Shown in pieces: positions 10,586-22,309 of a stretch of DNA of 64,000 nucleotides; positions within the stretch are counted from its first letter, which is position 1; each line of letters opens with the position of its first letter. Source of the DNA: Selaginella moellendorffii (taxonomy: Eukaryota > Streptophyta > Lycopodiopsida > Selaginellales > Selaginellaceae); contig NW_003314297.1 of assembly GCF_000143415.4 (NCBI RefSeq), forward strand, positions 467,412 to 531,411, given 5' to 3'. The notes under the pieces were generated by a model. It was not told the DNA's origin. It worked only from the letters and a program-made list of their open reading frames with translations, and did not search any database. The position numbers and the translations under genes were made by a program.

Positions 10586-13500
10586 ATGGGCAACAAGCTA
10601 GCTCGCACGACGCAGGCGTCCCCGACGGAGTACTACCTCAACGATCTCCCATCGGAGTTCAATCTGGTGCTCAAGGAGGTGATCGGCAAGAGCGAGCGAT
10701 TCTTCAAGGCGATCCTCTGCGTGCACGACGAAGGTCTGCTGCTCGTCAAGGTGTATTTCAAGCGCGGCGACGTCCTCGACCTCAGGGTAATCCTCTCTCT
10801 CGCGCAATGCCACTGTCGATCGGCTGTGGTTTGATTCTCGCAGGAACACGCGCGCAAGCTCAATGAGATCCGGGAGCAGTTTCGAAATGTCGAGAATTCG
10901 CATGTCTGGCCATTCCAGGTAGGGATTCTCCTTGTCTTTCTTTGAAGCACTCTTCTTTGTTTTTCTCTTGTACTTTCTAGCGCTGGCACGAGACGGACAA
11001 GGCAGCTTATTTGCTCCGGCAATACTTCTTTAGCAATTTGCACGAGAGGCTTAGCACTCGTCCCTTCCTCAGCACGATCCAAAAGAAATGGCTAGCATTC
11101 CAGGTAGAGATCTCGGGCAAAAAAATTCTCTATGACTGACGATATGATTTCTATAGTTGCTACATGCAGTAAAACAAAGTCATGATCGCGGTGTATGCCA
11201 CGGTGAGTCTCTGGCTTCGCCCTTGTTTTCCTTTTTTCTTTGGTCGTTTTTTTTTGCTTGTGGTGAGCTTTGGAATTCATGCAGGAGATATCAAGTGCGA
11301 GAACGTATTGGTAACGTCTTGGAACTGGATATACCTTACAGACTTTGCCTCTTTCAAACCAACCTATATCCCAGATGACAATCCGGCGGATTTTTCATTC
11401 TTTTTCGACACTGGAGGCCGTAGGCGATGTTATTTAGCTCCAGAGGTACTTTTGTTTCTTTCTTACGTGGTTACTGGTCGTGACATTATCATTGTAGCGT
11501 TTCTATGATCCGAAAACCGAGTCACCCGTGTCGCCAGGAGGACCGCTCACGCCTTCAATGGATATGTTCTCTCTCGGGTATGTCAAATATGTTTCCTTGA
11601 ATCTTTTACATTTTTGTGACGTTTTATCAGTTGCGTTATTGCTGAGCTTTTTCTCGAAGGACAGGCTCTATTCGATCTCTCGCAACTTCTCGGATATCGT
11701 AAGAGACTTTACGATCCGTTGCCGTCTTTGGAGAAGGTTCGGCTATTTTGTGGCTCTAAATGCTTCTGTTTTATACGAAGTTTATTGATGGTTACAGATC
11801 TCAGACACTGGAATCAAGAATATGATATTGCAAATGATTCACATAGTTCCCGAGTCTCGGCTTTCTTGTGACGATTACTTGGAAACATGGGCTTACGACG
11901 TGTTTCCCAGCTATTTTTCTCCAGCTTTGCACAACCTGTTTTCTTGCTTAACTCGGACTATGGATCTGGAGAGCGATTCAAGGGTAAATTTACGTTTCTT
12001 TCTTCGTTCGTGCTCACTCTTCTCAAACCAGGTTGCACTTATTCAAAGTTCATTTTCCGAAATTCGAAGTTTGATGATTCGCGATGCCAAAGACAAAAGT
12101 TTTTCTGCCGACTGCCTAGATAAGGAGCTTCGAATAACTTCACCATCACCGCCTTTGCAAAGAAAATCTCGTTCTTCTCATGCTCAAACACAGCATGACT
12201 TGCTGACTGACATCAATCTGCTGTTGAAAGAAAGCAAGTCCTCGATTCAGCAGACAAAGCATCAGTCAGATTCAAGCGTTTCCGACCGTTTTACCTGTTC
12301 TTATCGACTGAAAGCGGCAGCTGTGAAAATGGCAGAAGTGGCACCAAAGCACGACGAAGAGGTACCGGGTTTAATTTTTTATCATTTTCAATTGTTTGCA
12401 AAGATTTTAAAAGTTTCTTGCCGTTTGCAGTTCAAAGAAGAAATTAGGAAATCCAAGGCACCCACTCACGAGGGAATGGTTCTTATTGCGTCTGCACTTT
12501 GTGCTTGTTTGCGGCACGTAAAACTTCCTTTTGCAAGACGAGCAGCTGTGCAACTTCTGTACAATGCTTCTGTGCTTTGCGACGACGACGCACGGCTGCA
12601 GCTCATTGTTCCGTTTGTGGCTGCGCTTTTGTCTGATTCAGCTGCTATTGTCCGCTGTGCCGCGCTGCAGACGCTTTGCAACGTTCTATCCATGGTTCAG
12701 ACTTTCTCTCCGAGTGACGCCAAGGTATTTCCAGAATATATATTTCCGCTGCTGTCCATGTTACCCGATGATCCAGAAGAAAGCGTACGTATCTGTTATG
12801 CCGACTGCATCCACAAAATAGCGGGCACAGCTTACAGGTTTTTGGTTTCACAAAGTTCCGAGGGTGGTGGTGAGGAACTTAACGAGAAGTCACGCTCGGC
12901 TGGTTTTACTACAGAGTTGGCGCAGCTCCGTGAGACTATAGGACGTATTATTCATGACTTGGTTATGGGCCAGAAGCAGACGCCAACCATAAGGCGTGCT
13001 CTCCTGGAGCATATCGCGCCGTTATGCGAGTTTTTCGGAAAGAAGCAGTGCAACGACTTCCTCCTGCCAGTTTTGCCAGCGTTTCTAAACGATCGCGACA
13101 AGCAACTGCGGGCGCTTTTCTTCGAACAGATTGTTCACGTCTGCATCTTTGTTGGCGAGGTCAGCTCCGAAGCCTACTTACTTCCGTACCTCGAGCAGGC
13201 ACTGAGCAACGTAGAGGAGCCCGTTATTGTCAACGCTTTGGAATGCTTGGCCGCTCTCTGTGTTTATAAGCTGCTGAAGAAGAGAGTTCTCTTGAAGACT
13301 GTGGAGCGAGCCTCCCCACTGCTTTGCCACCCAAGCCAGTGGGTGCGAAGAGCAGCCATCACGTTAGTTGCTGCCAGCGGCTCCAACCTTTCTGGAGCAG
13401 ATGCTCACGCGTACCTGATACCGCTTCTACTGCCGTTTCTCAGACGGGAGCCACTGTCGATATCTTCTGAAGCAGCGCTTCTGGCATGTCTCAAGCCACC

Positions 13501-15492
13501 GGTTTCTCGTGACGTCTTTCAACGCGTTTTGAGCAACGTGATGCTGACTTCAAATTCAACAGAGGCTGCAACAGAGCGGCCTAAGCCTCGTCAACGAGTT
13601 CCCGATGCAACTTTTGGTCATGGCAGAACTCCGATGATGAAGATACCACTACAAAGGAACGTCCCCGACTTTGAAGATGGTGAGAAGCTCAAAGCTATGG
13701 AGGGATACATTCGAAACTTGTCTAGCACGATGCACAGCTGGGATTTGGAGAATCCAGAGAAGATGGATGCTTCGGCAACCGGCGCAGGGTTCTTCTCAAA
13801 CTTTGATGTTGCAACGGACAGTATTCCGCTGTATTCTCGTCCGCCAACTGATAGAAGGTTGGACAACTCGGGTAATGAGGAGTGGAGCCGGATCTACCGT
13901 CAGCCTATGGACACTCTCGCGTACTCGCAGTCTGATATGATGCAGAAATCTATGATGCAGAAGTCTATCATCGCTATTCCATCAAAGTTCACAGGGTCCA
14001 TTTACGGGAGAACTCCTTCACATGAAACAAGCACCGAGCCCGCATTCGATGCTTTCAACAAGTTCTTGAAGTCCAGCGCTAGCTCAGACAGCAGGTGGAG
14101 ACCACGCGGTGTGTTGGTCTCGCATTTGCATGAGCACCAACGAGCAGTAAATCAAGTGGCGGTTTCTTCGGACAACAGCTTCTTCACGAGTGCGTCGGAC
14201 GACGGGACTGTCAAAGTGTGGGACTGCCGCCGCTTGGAGAGAAGTACCTCTTTCAGATCGAAGTTGACGTACTCCTTTGGGCAGAACGAGCGCGTCCTTT
14301 GCTTGGCGATGCTAAGCCCGGATCAACAGGTTGCGGCAGCGTCGAGTGGTGGAGAGATTCGCGTGTTATGCGTAGACTACATCGCACGGGAGGGCAATGT
14401 TCCGGAGCGGTACTCTGGCATCTCAAACGTCCGGAGGACAGACGCGCAGGAAGGCTCGGTTCTAGCTTTGCAGGCTTTCGGGGGTATGCTTCTATACAGC
14501 ACTCAGAAGAATGGACTTCACCTGTGGGACTTTAGAGAACAGCGGGACGCCTGGCTGCTAAAGGCAAAACCGGAGCAAGGCTACGTTTCCGCTTTAGCTG
14601 CCGATCCTTCTCGCAACTGGCTAGTGTCGGGAACATCCCGCGGTGTTCTAACACTCTGGGACTTGAGGTTCCAAGTTCAGGTTCACTCGTGGCAGCTTCC
14701 GTCTTGCCACCCTGTGGAGGCTATGTGTGTTCCCGTTGGCTCCTCGCTTCCTCGACCTTTTGTTTACGTTGCTGCTGGCCGGAACGAGGTTGCTGTTTGG
14801 AACGTGGAAAACGGGAACTGCCAACAGGTACTTCGCTAATCTCGTCCTTGTTCTTTTGTTCACGCTTTGGAGTTTTGCAGATTTTAAAGTCAGGCGTGCA
14901 GTCCAACGGGACAAGCTTCGTTGCAAATCTCCAACCGTGGGGCCGAAGGACAGGCCCAAAGCAGCAACACCAGGAAGCATCCAAGCTCTCGGACTACAAA
15001 GTCGAGGAGCTGAGCGATCCTCCTCCGAGGATTCCAGGCGTTCGAGCTTTGCTACCGACAACGGCAGGAGCCTCGGTTATAACTGGAGGGACCGACTGTA
15101 GAATTCGTTTGTGGGATCACTTGAGGTTCGTGGTTTCTCTTCAATTTGCTTTGCTCTACAAACTATGACAACTGTGTGGATTGGATTTGCAGGCCGGAGG
15201 CTAGCTACTGCATCTGCGGTCCTACAGTGAAGAACGCTCCTCCTTTCCGGTATTCCTCCAAAACCGTTTGTGGACTACACATCACTCAGGTACTGTAGGA
15301 AAAGGTTTGAGGATTTGTCTCGATTGATGGAGGTAATGGCAGGAATCGATGCACGAAAATGTGCAAAGCGAGGTCGCCTTGGCTGCGGTTGATATGGCTG
15401 GGTGTCACCGAGACTCCATTACCAGCTTGGCTGCGGCTAGTCAGCTGCTAATATCGAGTAGTAGAGATGGTACGATCAAAGTATGGAAGTAA
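10586..15492 (+). CDS. VPS15: VPS15-like regulatory kinase subunit of the class III PI3-kinase complex
   Basis: VPS15 is the myristoylated scaffold and pseudokinase-like partner of VPS34, acting in endosomal sorting and autophagy. Thirteen exons are inferred: 10586-10786, 10844-10918, 10981-11103, 11157-11202, 11285-11445, 11498-11577, 11631-11736, 11798-11983, 12032-12361, 12431-14827, 14881-15125, 15193-15289, 15343-15492. They give about 1398 residues. The start [10 protein letters not shown] has the Gly-2 myristoylation site. The kinase domain follows (HGDIKCEN catalytic loop, DFASFKPTY in place of a canonical [12 protein letters not shown]), then HEAT-type helices from about residue 400 ([14 protein letters not shown]-like block), and WD40 repeats from about residue 1000 to the terminal DGTIKVWK. 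It looks intact. Its 3' exons are duplicated as a pseudogene at 17.5-18.1 kb. Confidence 0.93.
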
Positions 15493-15723
15493 AGCTTATT
15501 AGTTTTCAATTCCACCGTACAAACTGTTCCACTGCCATAGCGTGAATGGAAATCTAAAATCTAACACACAACTTGGACCTTATTCCAGTTCCAACTTAGC
15601 TAAAGGCAACATAAATACGAACTACTTAGCTAAAGGCAACATAAATCTGACCTGAAATATAATTTGTTCTTTTAACCTTGCTTCTTTGCTCACACTTAAG
15701 ATTCACATTCCAGTTTTCGAGAT
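15493..15723. other. Convergent 3' spacer between VPS15 and the F-box gene
   Basis: This short spacer is shared by two genes ending towards each other. It contains a small tandem duplication, ACTTAGCTAAAGGCAACATA, beginning near 15593 and again near 15624. Confidence 0.6.
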
Positions 15724-16893
15724 TCATGGCCGTGCTGTGAAGCTGGGAGTAAATGTATAGGCCCGAACGTCTGGAAAGCGTTTTTTTGCCAAGTATGAGA
15801 GCTCCTCATCCGAGTGGCTAGAACACTCCCACTTCTTGTCCACCAGATGAAACGCTAACAGAGGATACATGCGGCTGGAGACCACAATCACATCACCTGC
15901 TAAATGAGCCATCCAGTTTTCATTGGGACAGTCGACATCACCAAGTGGCCATTTGTCGCCAATGGTTTCTCCAAGTATTTCTCGGATGCAACCATGGTAG
16001 AGTGCCAGCCACTTATCAGGCTCCTCGCCTTTCTCCAACACGCTCAAAGCAACTCTCCGGAAACCACCCTTACTTCCCTCCCTGTGAACCACTAAAATCC
16101 TCCGGCCTTTGTACATAAAACCCCGGATAGGCCAGCTGAAGCAGCCATCCTCTAGCTCCAGAATCCTCCCATCCCAGTCGCCTAATGGATTCGTACGCAC
16201 CAACGGACGACTCCATGCCATGGCGTCGAGGTCATAGTGGTTGTAGCCAAAATTCCATACATTGCTCGGGGATTCCCCGGCCACCCAGCTTTCCGAACCG
16301 GAATTGTACTGTAAAATGTAGGCAGTCTCCTCAGTGTCTCCCTCCTGGACGTTGAACACCGCAATCCGGTAGATCCCAGTCTCAGGATCCACATCCATCG
16401 TCTCAACTTCCTCCACCTCCTCGACACACTGGAACACCTTCCAAGCGTTTGTGAGTGGATTGCCCACAGCCAAAGAGCGTGAGCGGGGAGTGTTCTCTTT
16501 CGGCCACCCAGCAAGCGTGCCACAGACGAGCCCACTCACCGTGAAATGGCTCACAAACATTGGCGAGGGGACGCCAGGCGGGGCGAGGGGGAGGGCAGTG
16601 GGCTCGGGTGGCAGGCCAGAAAATGGACGCCATAGAAGTGCAGATTGGCGGCCAGAGGAGCGAGTCATCCGAACCACCCATGCAGTGCCAGGATGCTGCT
16701 GCTCGCGGTGGCAATCTAAAAACGAGCGGGAGGTAAGAATGCAGTACCAGGAGCGGCAAACCAGACGCATCCGGGCCACATTGTGGAGATCCAGTCGCAG
16801 GAGGATGCTTACCAGCAGTTCATCCTCCCCCAGACGGTCGAAGGCGGAGCCCATCGCCATACTAAACCTGTGCCCTAACCGGGATAGGTTCAT
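15724..16893 (-). CDS. F-box protein, single exon
   Basis: This 389-residue intronless frame reads from ATG at 16893 to TGA at 15724. F-box proteins are substrate receptors of SCF ubiquitin ligases. The F-box is near the N terminus (residues about 18-60: LGEDELLVSILLRLDLHNVA followed by RLVCRSWYCI and RSFL). The rest resembles the kelch/beta-propeller-like C-terminal half of many plant F-box proteins, with WAVGNPLTNAW-type and GFMYKGRRILVV-type strands, but I could not count clear kelch repeats. No substrate can be inferred. It converges on VPS15. Two separate broken copies, one N-terminal and one C-terminal, lie just downstream in the window, so this family has been duplicated locally. Confidence 0.82.
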   Translation of the reverse strand: MNLSRLGHRFSMAMGSAFDRLGEDELLVSILLRLDLHNVARMRLVCRSWYCILTSRSFLDCHREQQHPGTAWVVRMTRSSGRQSALLWRPFSGLPPEPTALPLAPPGVPSPMFVSHFTVSGLVCGTLAGWPKENTPRSRSLAVGNPLTNAWKVFQCVEEVEEVETMDVDPETGIYRIAVFNVQEGDTEETAYILQYNSGSESWVAGESPSNVWNFGYNHYDLDAMAWSRPLVRTNPLGDWDGRILELEDGCFSWPIRGFMYKGRRILVVHREGSKGGFRRVALSVLEKGEEPDKWLALYHGCIREILGETIGDKWPLGDVDCPNENWMAHLAGDVIVVSSRMYPLLAFHLVDKKWECSSHSDEELSYLAKKRFPDVRAYTFTPSFTARP

Positions 16894-16942
16894 TCTATTC
16901 CTTTTTCTTTTAATGTAGTGAAAATCATTAAATGTTGCTTTA

Positions 16943-17008
16943 CTAGATCTTAATAGCTTTTACATGATAACATGATATGTATACCATGTAAAAGTTATTA
17001 AGATCTAG
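16943..17008. repeat. 24-bp inverted repeat (hairpin) at the edge of a duplicated F-box fragment
   Basis: The left arm is 16943-16966 and the right arm 16985-17008. They are reverse complements over 24 bases with one mismatch, separated by an 18-base loop. The arms read CTAGATCTTAATAGCTTTTA and onward. The right arm ends almost exactly where homology to the F-box gene begins. Confidence 0.85.
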
Positions 17009-17205
17009 CAGTTTCCAAAAGCTGGCAGCCAACGGGAGCGACTTGTCCGGACCACCTATGCAGTGCCAGGATGCTGCTGCCTGCTGTGGCAATCCAGAAA
17101 CGAGCGAGAGGTAAGGATTGCAGTGCCAGGAGCGGCAGACCACTCGCATCCCGGCGACGCTGTGGAAATCCAGTCGCAGGAGGATCCCCACGAGCAATGC
17201 CCGGA
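17009..17205 (-). pseudogene. N-terminal fragment of the F-box gene
   Basis: Read on the minus strand, this encodes a broken copy of roughly residues 27-90 of the neighbouring F-box protein (LVGILLRLDFHSVAGMRVVC, then CRSWHC and the QAAASWHCIGG block). Frames are disrupted relative to the intact gene, with a small insertion after the CRSW motif, and neither the start nor the C-terminal half is present. It ends at a 24-bp hairpin. Confidence 0.8.
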
Positions 17206-17284
17206 TCGATAAAAGAAATATCCCTTTTATTTTGGTTAATTAAGCTGAAATTATAATATTAATTAAAAATAAATTATTTTCAGT

Positions 17285-17490
17285 TATTTATATTCCTTGG
17301 CCAGGGAGGACGTCCGATCAATCCACGCTCTCTCGCCTCTCAGATCTTGGAGCTCGTGATTGTGATCCCAGGGGATTTCTCGCTCTCGGGTTGAAATCTT
17401 TCGTAAATTTGCTTCAGCTCCCGGGCTCAATCGGGGGCTGTGCATATCTTGCAGCTCGAATCGGTCGCATTCTGAAGAGGAAGCAAAGGA
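17285..17490 (+). pseudogene. Copy of the 5' leader of the DUF21/CBS gene
   Basis: This stretch matches 19126-19402, the leader just before the ATG of the DUF21 gene. Shared blocks are TCTCGCCTCTCAGATCTTG, GGAGCTCGT, GGGGATTTCTCGCTCTCGGG, ATCTTGCAGCTCG and GAGGAAGCAAAG. Several internal pieces are deleted. It joins directly to VPS15-derived DNA at about 17490, so promoter-proximal sequence of one gene now sits in front of the 3' exons of another. It has no ATG of its own. Confidence 0.8.
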
Positions 17491-18122
17491 GAGGTGTTCT
17501 AACGCTCTGGGGCTTGAGGTTCCAAGTCCAGGTTTACTCGTCAGGGAGGCTGCTTGGCTCCTCACCTTTTGTTTACGTTGCTGCTGGCCGGAACGAGGAA
17601 CGTGGAAAATGGGAGGTACGTTCTTTGGCAAATCAGGCGTGCAGCCCAACGGGACAAGCTTCGTTGAAAATCTCCAACCGTGGGGCCGAAGGACAAGCTC
17701 AAAGCAGCCACACCAACTACAAAGTTGAGGAGCTGAGCGATCCTCCTTGGAGGATTCCAGGCGTTCGAGCTTTGCTACCGTCGACGGTAGGATCCACTGG
17801 AGGGACACAGACTGTCACTAGAAGTTCGAGTGGTTTCTCTTCAATTTGGTTTTGGCTCTTTCTCTTGACAATTGTGTGGATTGGGATTGCAGGCCGGAGA
17901 GCAGCTACTGCATCTGCGGTCCTACAGTGAAGAACGCTCCACCTTTCCAGTACTCGTCCAAAACGGTTTGTGGACTACGCATCACTCAGGCACTGTACAT
18001 AAGAAAAGGTTTGAGGATTTGTCTCGATCGACGGGGGTAATGGCAGCCTCCATTACCAGCTTGGCTGCGGCTAGTCAGCTGTTAATATCGAGCAGTACGA
18101 TCAATGTATGGATTGTAGTTTA
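17491..18122 (+). pseudogene. VPS15 3'-end pseudogene
   Basis: This is a degenerate copy of VPS15 from within exon 10 (GGTGTTCTAAC, matching 14641) through exons 11-13, including introns, down to the last WD40 codons (ATCAATGTATGG). Compared with the intact gene it has many deletions, for example most of the [12 protein letters not shown] region, the [15 protein letters not shown] block and most of the last exon. Retained introns show that it arose by DNA duplication. Open frames of up to about 180 codons remain but begin at non-ATG codons and mix frames, so a protein is unlikely. Confidence 0.88.
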
Positions 18123-18139
18123 AACATATTAATAATATT

Positions 18140-18735
18140 CAACTGATTTCATTTCCCAACATATTTCTTTGCTCACGCTTAATTCCAACTGGGGTTCACA
18201 TTCCAGGTTTGAGATCCATGGCCGTGCCGTGAAGCATATACGAGTGAATGTCCGGAGAAGCATTTGCTTGCAAAGTACGAGAGCTCATCGCTTCTTCTCC
18301 ACCAGATGAAACGCTACCGGCCTGGAGACAACAAAAATAAGCCATCCAGCTTTCACTACGAGCGCCGATATCGCCAAGTGGCCATCTGCCACCAAGCATT
18401 TTTCGGATGCAACCATGGTAAAGTGCAAAACGCTCCTCATCCTTCTCCAAGACACTTGAAGCAATTCTTCCTTCCTTCCCTGTCAACCAATAAAATCCGT
18501 CGTCTTCTGTACACAAAACCCCGGATATCTACAATTCTCTAGCTCTGCGTCATCCTCTAGCTCCAGAGAGCTCCCATCCCTGAATGGATTTTCACGCACT
18601 GGAACGACACCATGTCATGGTATCGATCTCGTAGTGGTGGTAGCCAAAATTCCCTCCACAAGTCCATCCACTGGATCCACTACTCGGGGATTCTCCCGCC
18701 ACCCAGCTTCCCGAACCGGAATTATAGTAGATTTC
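18140..18735 (-). pseudogene. C-terminal fragment of the F-box gene
   Basis: On the minus strand, pieces match the C-terminal half of the intact F-box protein in order: YNSGS-SWVAGES, GYHHYEIDTM, LELEDD, VLEKDEERFALYHGCIR, GRWPLGDI, ESWMA, then SFTARP-like codons. Frameshifts and deletions separate them. It follows the VPS15 pseudogene in the same relative orientation as the parent pair, so the two were copied as one block. Confidence 0.85.
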
Positions 18736-19090
18736 TTGCTCCTTGATGTGAAGGAAAAAAGGGTGAATTTTAGTTTCAATTAAGCTTAAATTATGGCTAA
18801 ATTGCTGAATATTTTAGAATATTTTACCATCTAATGGTTATTATTTATTTAGATTAATTTTATATTTATAATTTTTTAAAATTCTATCATCTAATGGCTG
18901 ATATGCAATAAGATAAATTACAAACATGCTTATAATTATAAATTTTAGTTGATCAATTGGATTAATAAGTGCAACTTTATTTTTATTTTCGGCATTACGT
19001 GGCGTTACGCTCGAGAGACAGGCACCCGTCAAACTAGCAGTGACGGCCCCTCACTAACGCATTGCAATTTTTTGCCATTTCTAAGTAGCT
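18736..19090. other. AT-rich spacer upstream of the DUF21 gene
   Basis: No gene is seen. The phrase ATCTAATGGYT occurs twice (near 18830 and 18890), a minor local repeat. A similar AT-rich phrase (TTAATTAAGCTGAAATTAT) occurs near 17240 beside the duplicated leader, so this spacer may also have been part of the duplicated block. Confidence 0.4.
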
Positions 19091-19405
19091 AGGTTTCCTG
19101 GCCTGGACGCAGCAGCAGGAATAAAAGAGGACGCTTTGTCCGATCGGTCCATCGCGCATCGCCTCTGCTATCTCGCCTCTCAGATCTTGCCGCGCTGCGC
19201 AGCGCCTGGAGCTCGTCATTGTGATCGCGGGTAGGAGCAGGGGATTTCTCGCTCTCGGGGTAAAATCTCTCGAAATCTTGCATCAGCTCGCGGGCTCAGT
19301 CGGTGGCCCTGTGTATCTTGCAGCTCGGATCGGTCGCATTGCCTCGCACCATGACGAATTTCTGACAGTAACAAAGAGGAAGCAAAGAACAAGGCATCGA
19401 GAGGT

Positions 19406-21936
19406 ATGGCGACACACGAGCATTGCTGCGGTCCTACTTTCTGGGGATACATCGCCATCATCGTTGCTATTGTCGCGTTTGCCGGTTTGATGTCCGGCCT
19501 CACTCTGGGTCTCATGTCTCTGGAGCTTGTGGATTTGGAGGTGTTGATCAAGTCGGGCAAGGAGAAGGATCAAAAGCACGCAGGTACTTGTCTCTGGGAT
19601 TTCTTCTCTCCCTTGCTTACTCCGCTCCTCTTTACAGGGAAGATCTATCCTGTCGTCAGACGGCAACACCTTCTTCTCTGTACTCTTTTGATTTGTAATG
19701 CTCTTGCGATGGAGGTCAGTTTTTTTCCTTTTTCCCCATTCATCGTTTCTTACACAATTTGTACTTCTTTTTCAACTTCGTTTGGTGTCGCCTTTTAGGC
19801 TCTTCCAATCTTTCTAGACTCGTTGGTTCCGGCTTGGGCTGCCATTTTGATATCTGTGACACTGATTCTTTTATTTGGAGAGGTACGATCCATCTAGTTG
19901 CTGTAGCGAGGTTTTGATTGTGTCATGTGTGTGCCACATACAGATTTTTCCTCAGGCAGTGTGCTCAAGGTATGGATTAGCTGTTGGAGCGACCATGGCT
20001 CCTTTCGTTCGTTTGCTCTTGGTCTTGTGTTTTCCGGTTGCGTATCCCATTAGTAAGGTACGTGGCTCTTTTTTGTTTTCCTTGGTGTCCGTTTGTTTTC
20101 TAGTGAATTCAGTCTGAAAGCACTGCAGCTTCTCGATGCCACACTTGGCAAGAACCATTCGGCACTGTTCCGGAGGGCGGAACTGAAAACACTTGTTGGC
20201 TTCCACGACAAGGAGGTGAGATTTTGTGATACATGATACTCTTAAGTTGAAATTTTTGGTGTATAGGCCGGAAAAGGAGGTGAATTAACTCACGATGAGA
20301 CGACTATAATCACTGGCGCTCTGGAGCTGACCGAGAAAACTGCAAAGGTTGCGATGACACCTCTCTCCTCTACATTTTCAATTGATGTGAACGCAAAGCT
20401 TAACCAGTATGCATCTTACATGTCGAACGTCTTGTAGTTGCTGATGGCTCTTGTTTGAAAACTTTGCCAGGGAAACCATGACTGCGATTTTGACAAAAGG
20501 CCACAGTCGTGTACCTGTGTATTCTGGTAAACCAACAAATGTAATCGGCTTGGTCCTGGTATGTGCAAGCTCTTTGTCCAAGTGTCGTTTTCTGATGTAA
20601 CAGCATGTGTTTCAGGTAAAAAATTTGTTGAGTATACGACCTGAAGATGAGACGCCAGTTCGAAACGTGACGATACGCAAGATTCCTAGGTAATTTCTTC
20701 ACTATCCAGGTCCCGTTTTTCTAACATGGATAATGTCGTAGGGTGCCAGAGTCCTTGCCATTGTATGATATACTGAATGAGTTTCAAAAGGGACACAGTC
20801 ATATGGCCGTGGTCATTAAAGATGGCGCCGAAAGTTTCAAGAAGGGGTTAGACCGTAGGCTAAGCTCGAAGAGGCTTGTGAAGAATGCCAATGGTAACGA
20901 TGCTGGTTGCCTTTGAAACCAACGTAATTTTTCATAGTTTCCTTGCAGGCTTACTAACGACGCAGGCCTCGCAAAAGTTCAACGTTGCGGTGGACATAGA
21001 CGGCGATCCCGGAAGCGAGCCAGTGCTTGTAAGGAAGCTCACCAAAGGCGAGTCGGTCGACCAGCGAAGACAAAACTGGCAGAGAGCCCGAACGGACGAC
21101 ATACTGGACGTTGGTCCCGCGCTGTCAAAGCTCTCTGCCGACGACGAGGCCGTGGGGATCATCACAATGGAGGACGTCATTGAAGAGCTCTTACAGGTAA
21201 CACTTTTGAGTGCTGCAAAGATGATTAAAAGAAAAGAAGAAGAGGGGAGAGCATTCGTCAAAGTTGAGCTGTAGCTAATGCGTGCTGTCTTTTTGTTCCA
21301 GGAAGAGATATGGGACGAAACAGACGAATACGTTGACATCCACAACAAGTAAAGCTCTCCTCCATTAGCTAGTCTCCTCCTCTAGTCGAATTTCTTAATC
21401 GTTTTCCCGTGGTTTGTCTGTGCAATGGTGGTCAGGATCAAAGTTAACATGCTACCACCCGAGGACAAGTCCCCATCCCCATCGGCACTCTCCTCAGCCT
21501 TTCCAACAGCAGCAGCCTCGCCTTTATCATCGCTCCAGCCAACGCCGAGCTTCACGTCCCCAGTCCCATCTCTCCAGCACACTCCAGCCCCCGACTCTCC
21601 CCAGAGTCCACACCTGTACGCTCCGGGGCCTACGCCCACCAAGCTCGCCTCCCCATGCACGCCACGCGAGGCCTCATCGCCAGCCTCCTCCTTTGCAAAC
21701 TTACCGCCGCATGGCTCCCCTGGGAGAATGACACCACTGCCAAGATCACCCGCCTCTAGGAATCGACACAACCACCAGCAGCAGCAGCAGGAGCTCAAAA
21801 GCGATGAAACTAGTCCACAGCGATCCACAGTTAAGTGTGCTGGATTCTCTCTTTTGGCTCTTTCTCATCCATTTTTTCTTCGCAGGGGTCCCCACTCTCT
21901 TACGTGAAACTCGATAAGAATCCGGGGACCGATTAA
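19406..21936 (+). CDS. DUF21/CNNM-like membrane protein with CBS domains
   Basis: This family (ancient conserved domain protein, CorC/CNNM-like) combines a DUF21 transmembrane domain with a cytosolic CBS pair, and relatives act in divalent-cation homeostasis. Thirteen exons are inferred: 19406-19583, 19638-19714, 19799-19882, 19944-20057, 20129-20215, 20267-20406, 20471-20558, 20616-20689, 20742-20893, 20949-21196, 21302-21348, 21436-21829, 21886-21936. They give 577 residues. Motifs include [52 protein letters not shown] (DUF21) and [17 protein letters not shown] (CBS). Exon 9 carries the [18 protein letters not shown] region, and [20 protein letters not shown] closes the second CBS. The tail is Pro/Ser-rich and Gln-rich (residues about 440-560). 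The last intron was placed at GTTAAG (21830) because that donor keeps the frame to the stop. Confidence 0.9.
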
Positions 21937-22309
21937 CTAAGTTATCAACACAGGAGAGAGGAAGGAAAACAGCACTATCCTAGAGGTACCTTTCCCGAAA
22001 GCGGCCCAAAAGCTTGTTTGTTGTCCATTATCCTTTCGCGTTGTTGTAAACTAGTATATAGTCGCCTTCGCCTGGAAACATCCAGAAGAAAGAGGAAGAT
22101 ATATATATATATCTTGTATCGGGTCAAGAGAAAAGAGAGAAAAAAAAAAGACCAGACAAAAGAAATGATATTTCAAATATAAAGCGAGAGCTTTATTTAC
22201 TTTTAGCAACCGCGATACTTACAATTTAATAGAATACAACAAAAACTCGTTAGCCAGGATACAACAAGAAAAAAAAATGAAAGAAAAGAAAACCATAGGA
22301 TCGATAATA
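21937..22309. other. Convergent 3' spacer, DUF21 gene and DWF1
   Basis: The two genes end towards each other here. The spacer holds only AT-rich probable 3' UTR sequence, with AATATAAAG (22176) and a short TA run near 22102. No other gene is seen. Confidence 0.5.

Noticed and set aside
11994-12031. Single 1005-codon VPS15 exon from 11822
   Set aside because: The frame reads through two short introns (11984-12031 and 12362-12430). Removing them restores family residues, for example DSRVALIQS, so the continuous frame is accidental.
17391-17930. 179-codon frame that appears to fuse leader sequence with VPS15 WD40 codons
   Set aside because: It begins at TTG, not ATG, crosses former introns and shifts frame relative to VPS15, so it was treated as a pseudogene and not as a chimeric protein.
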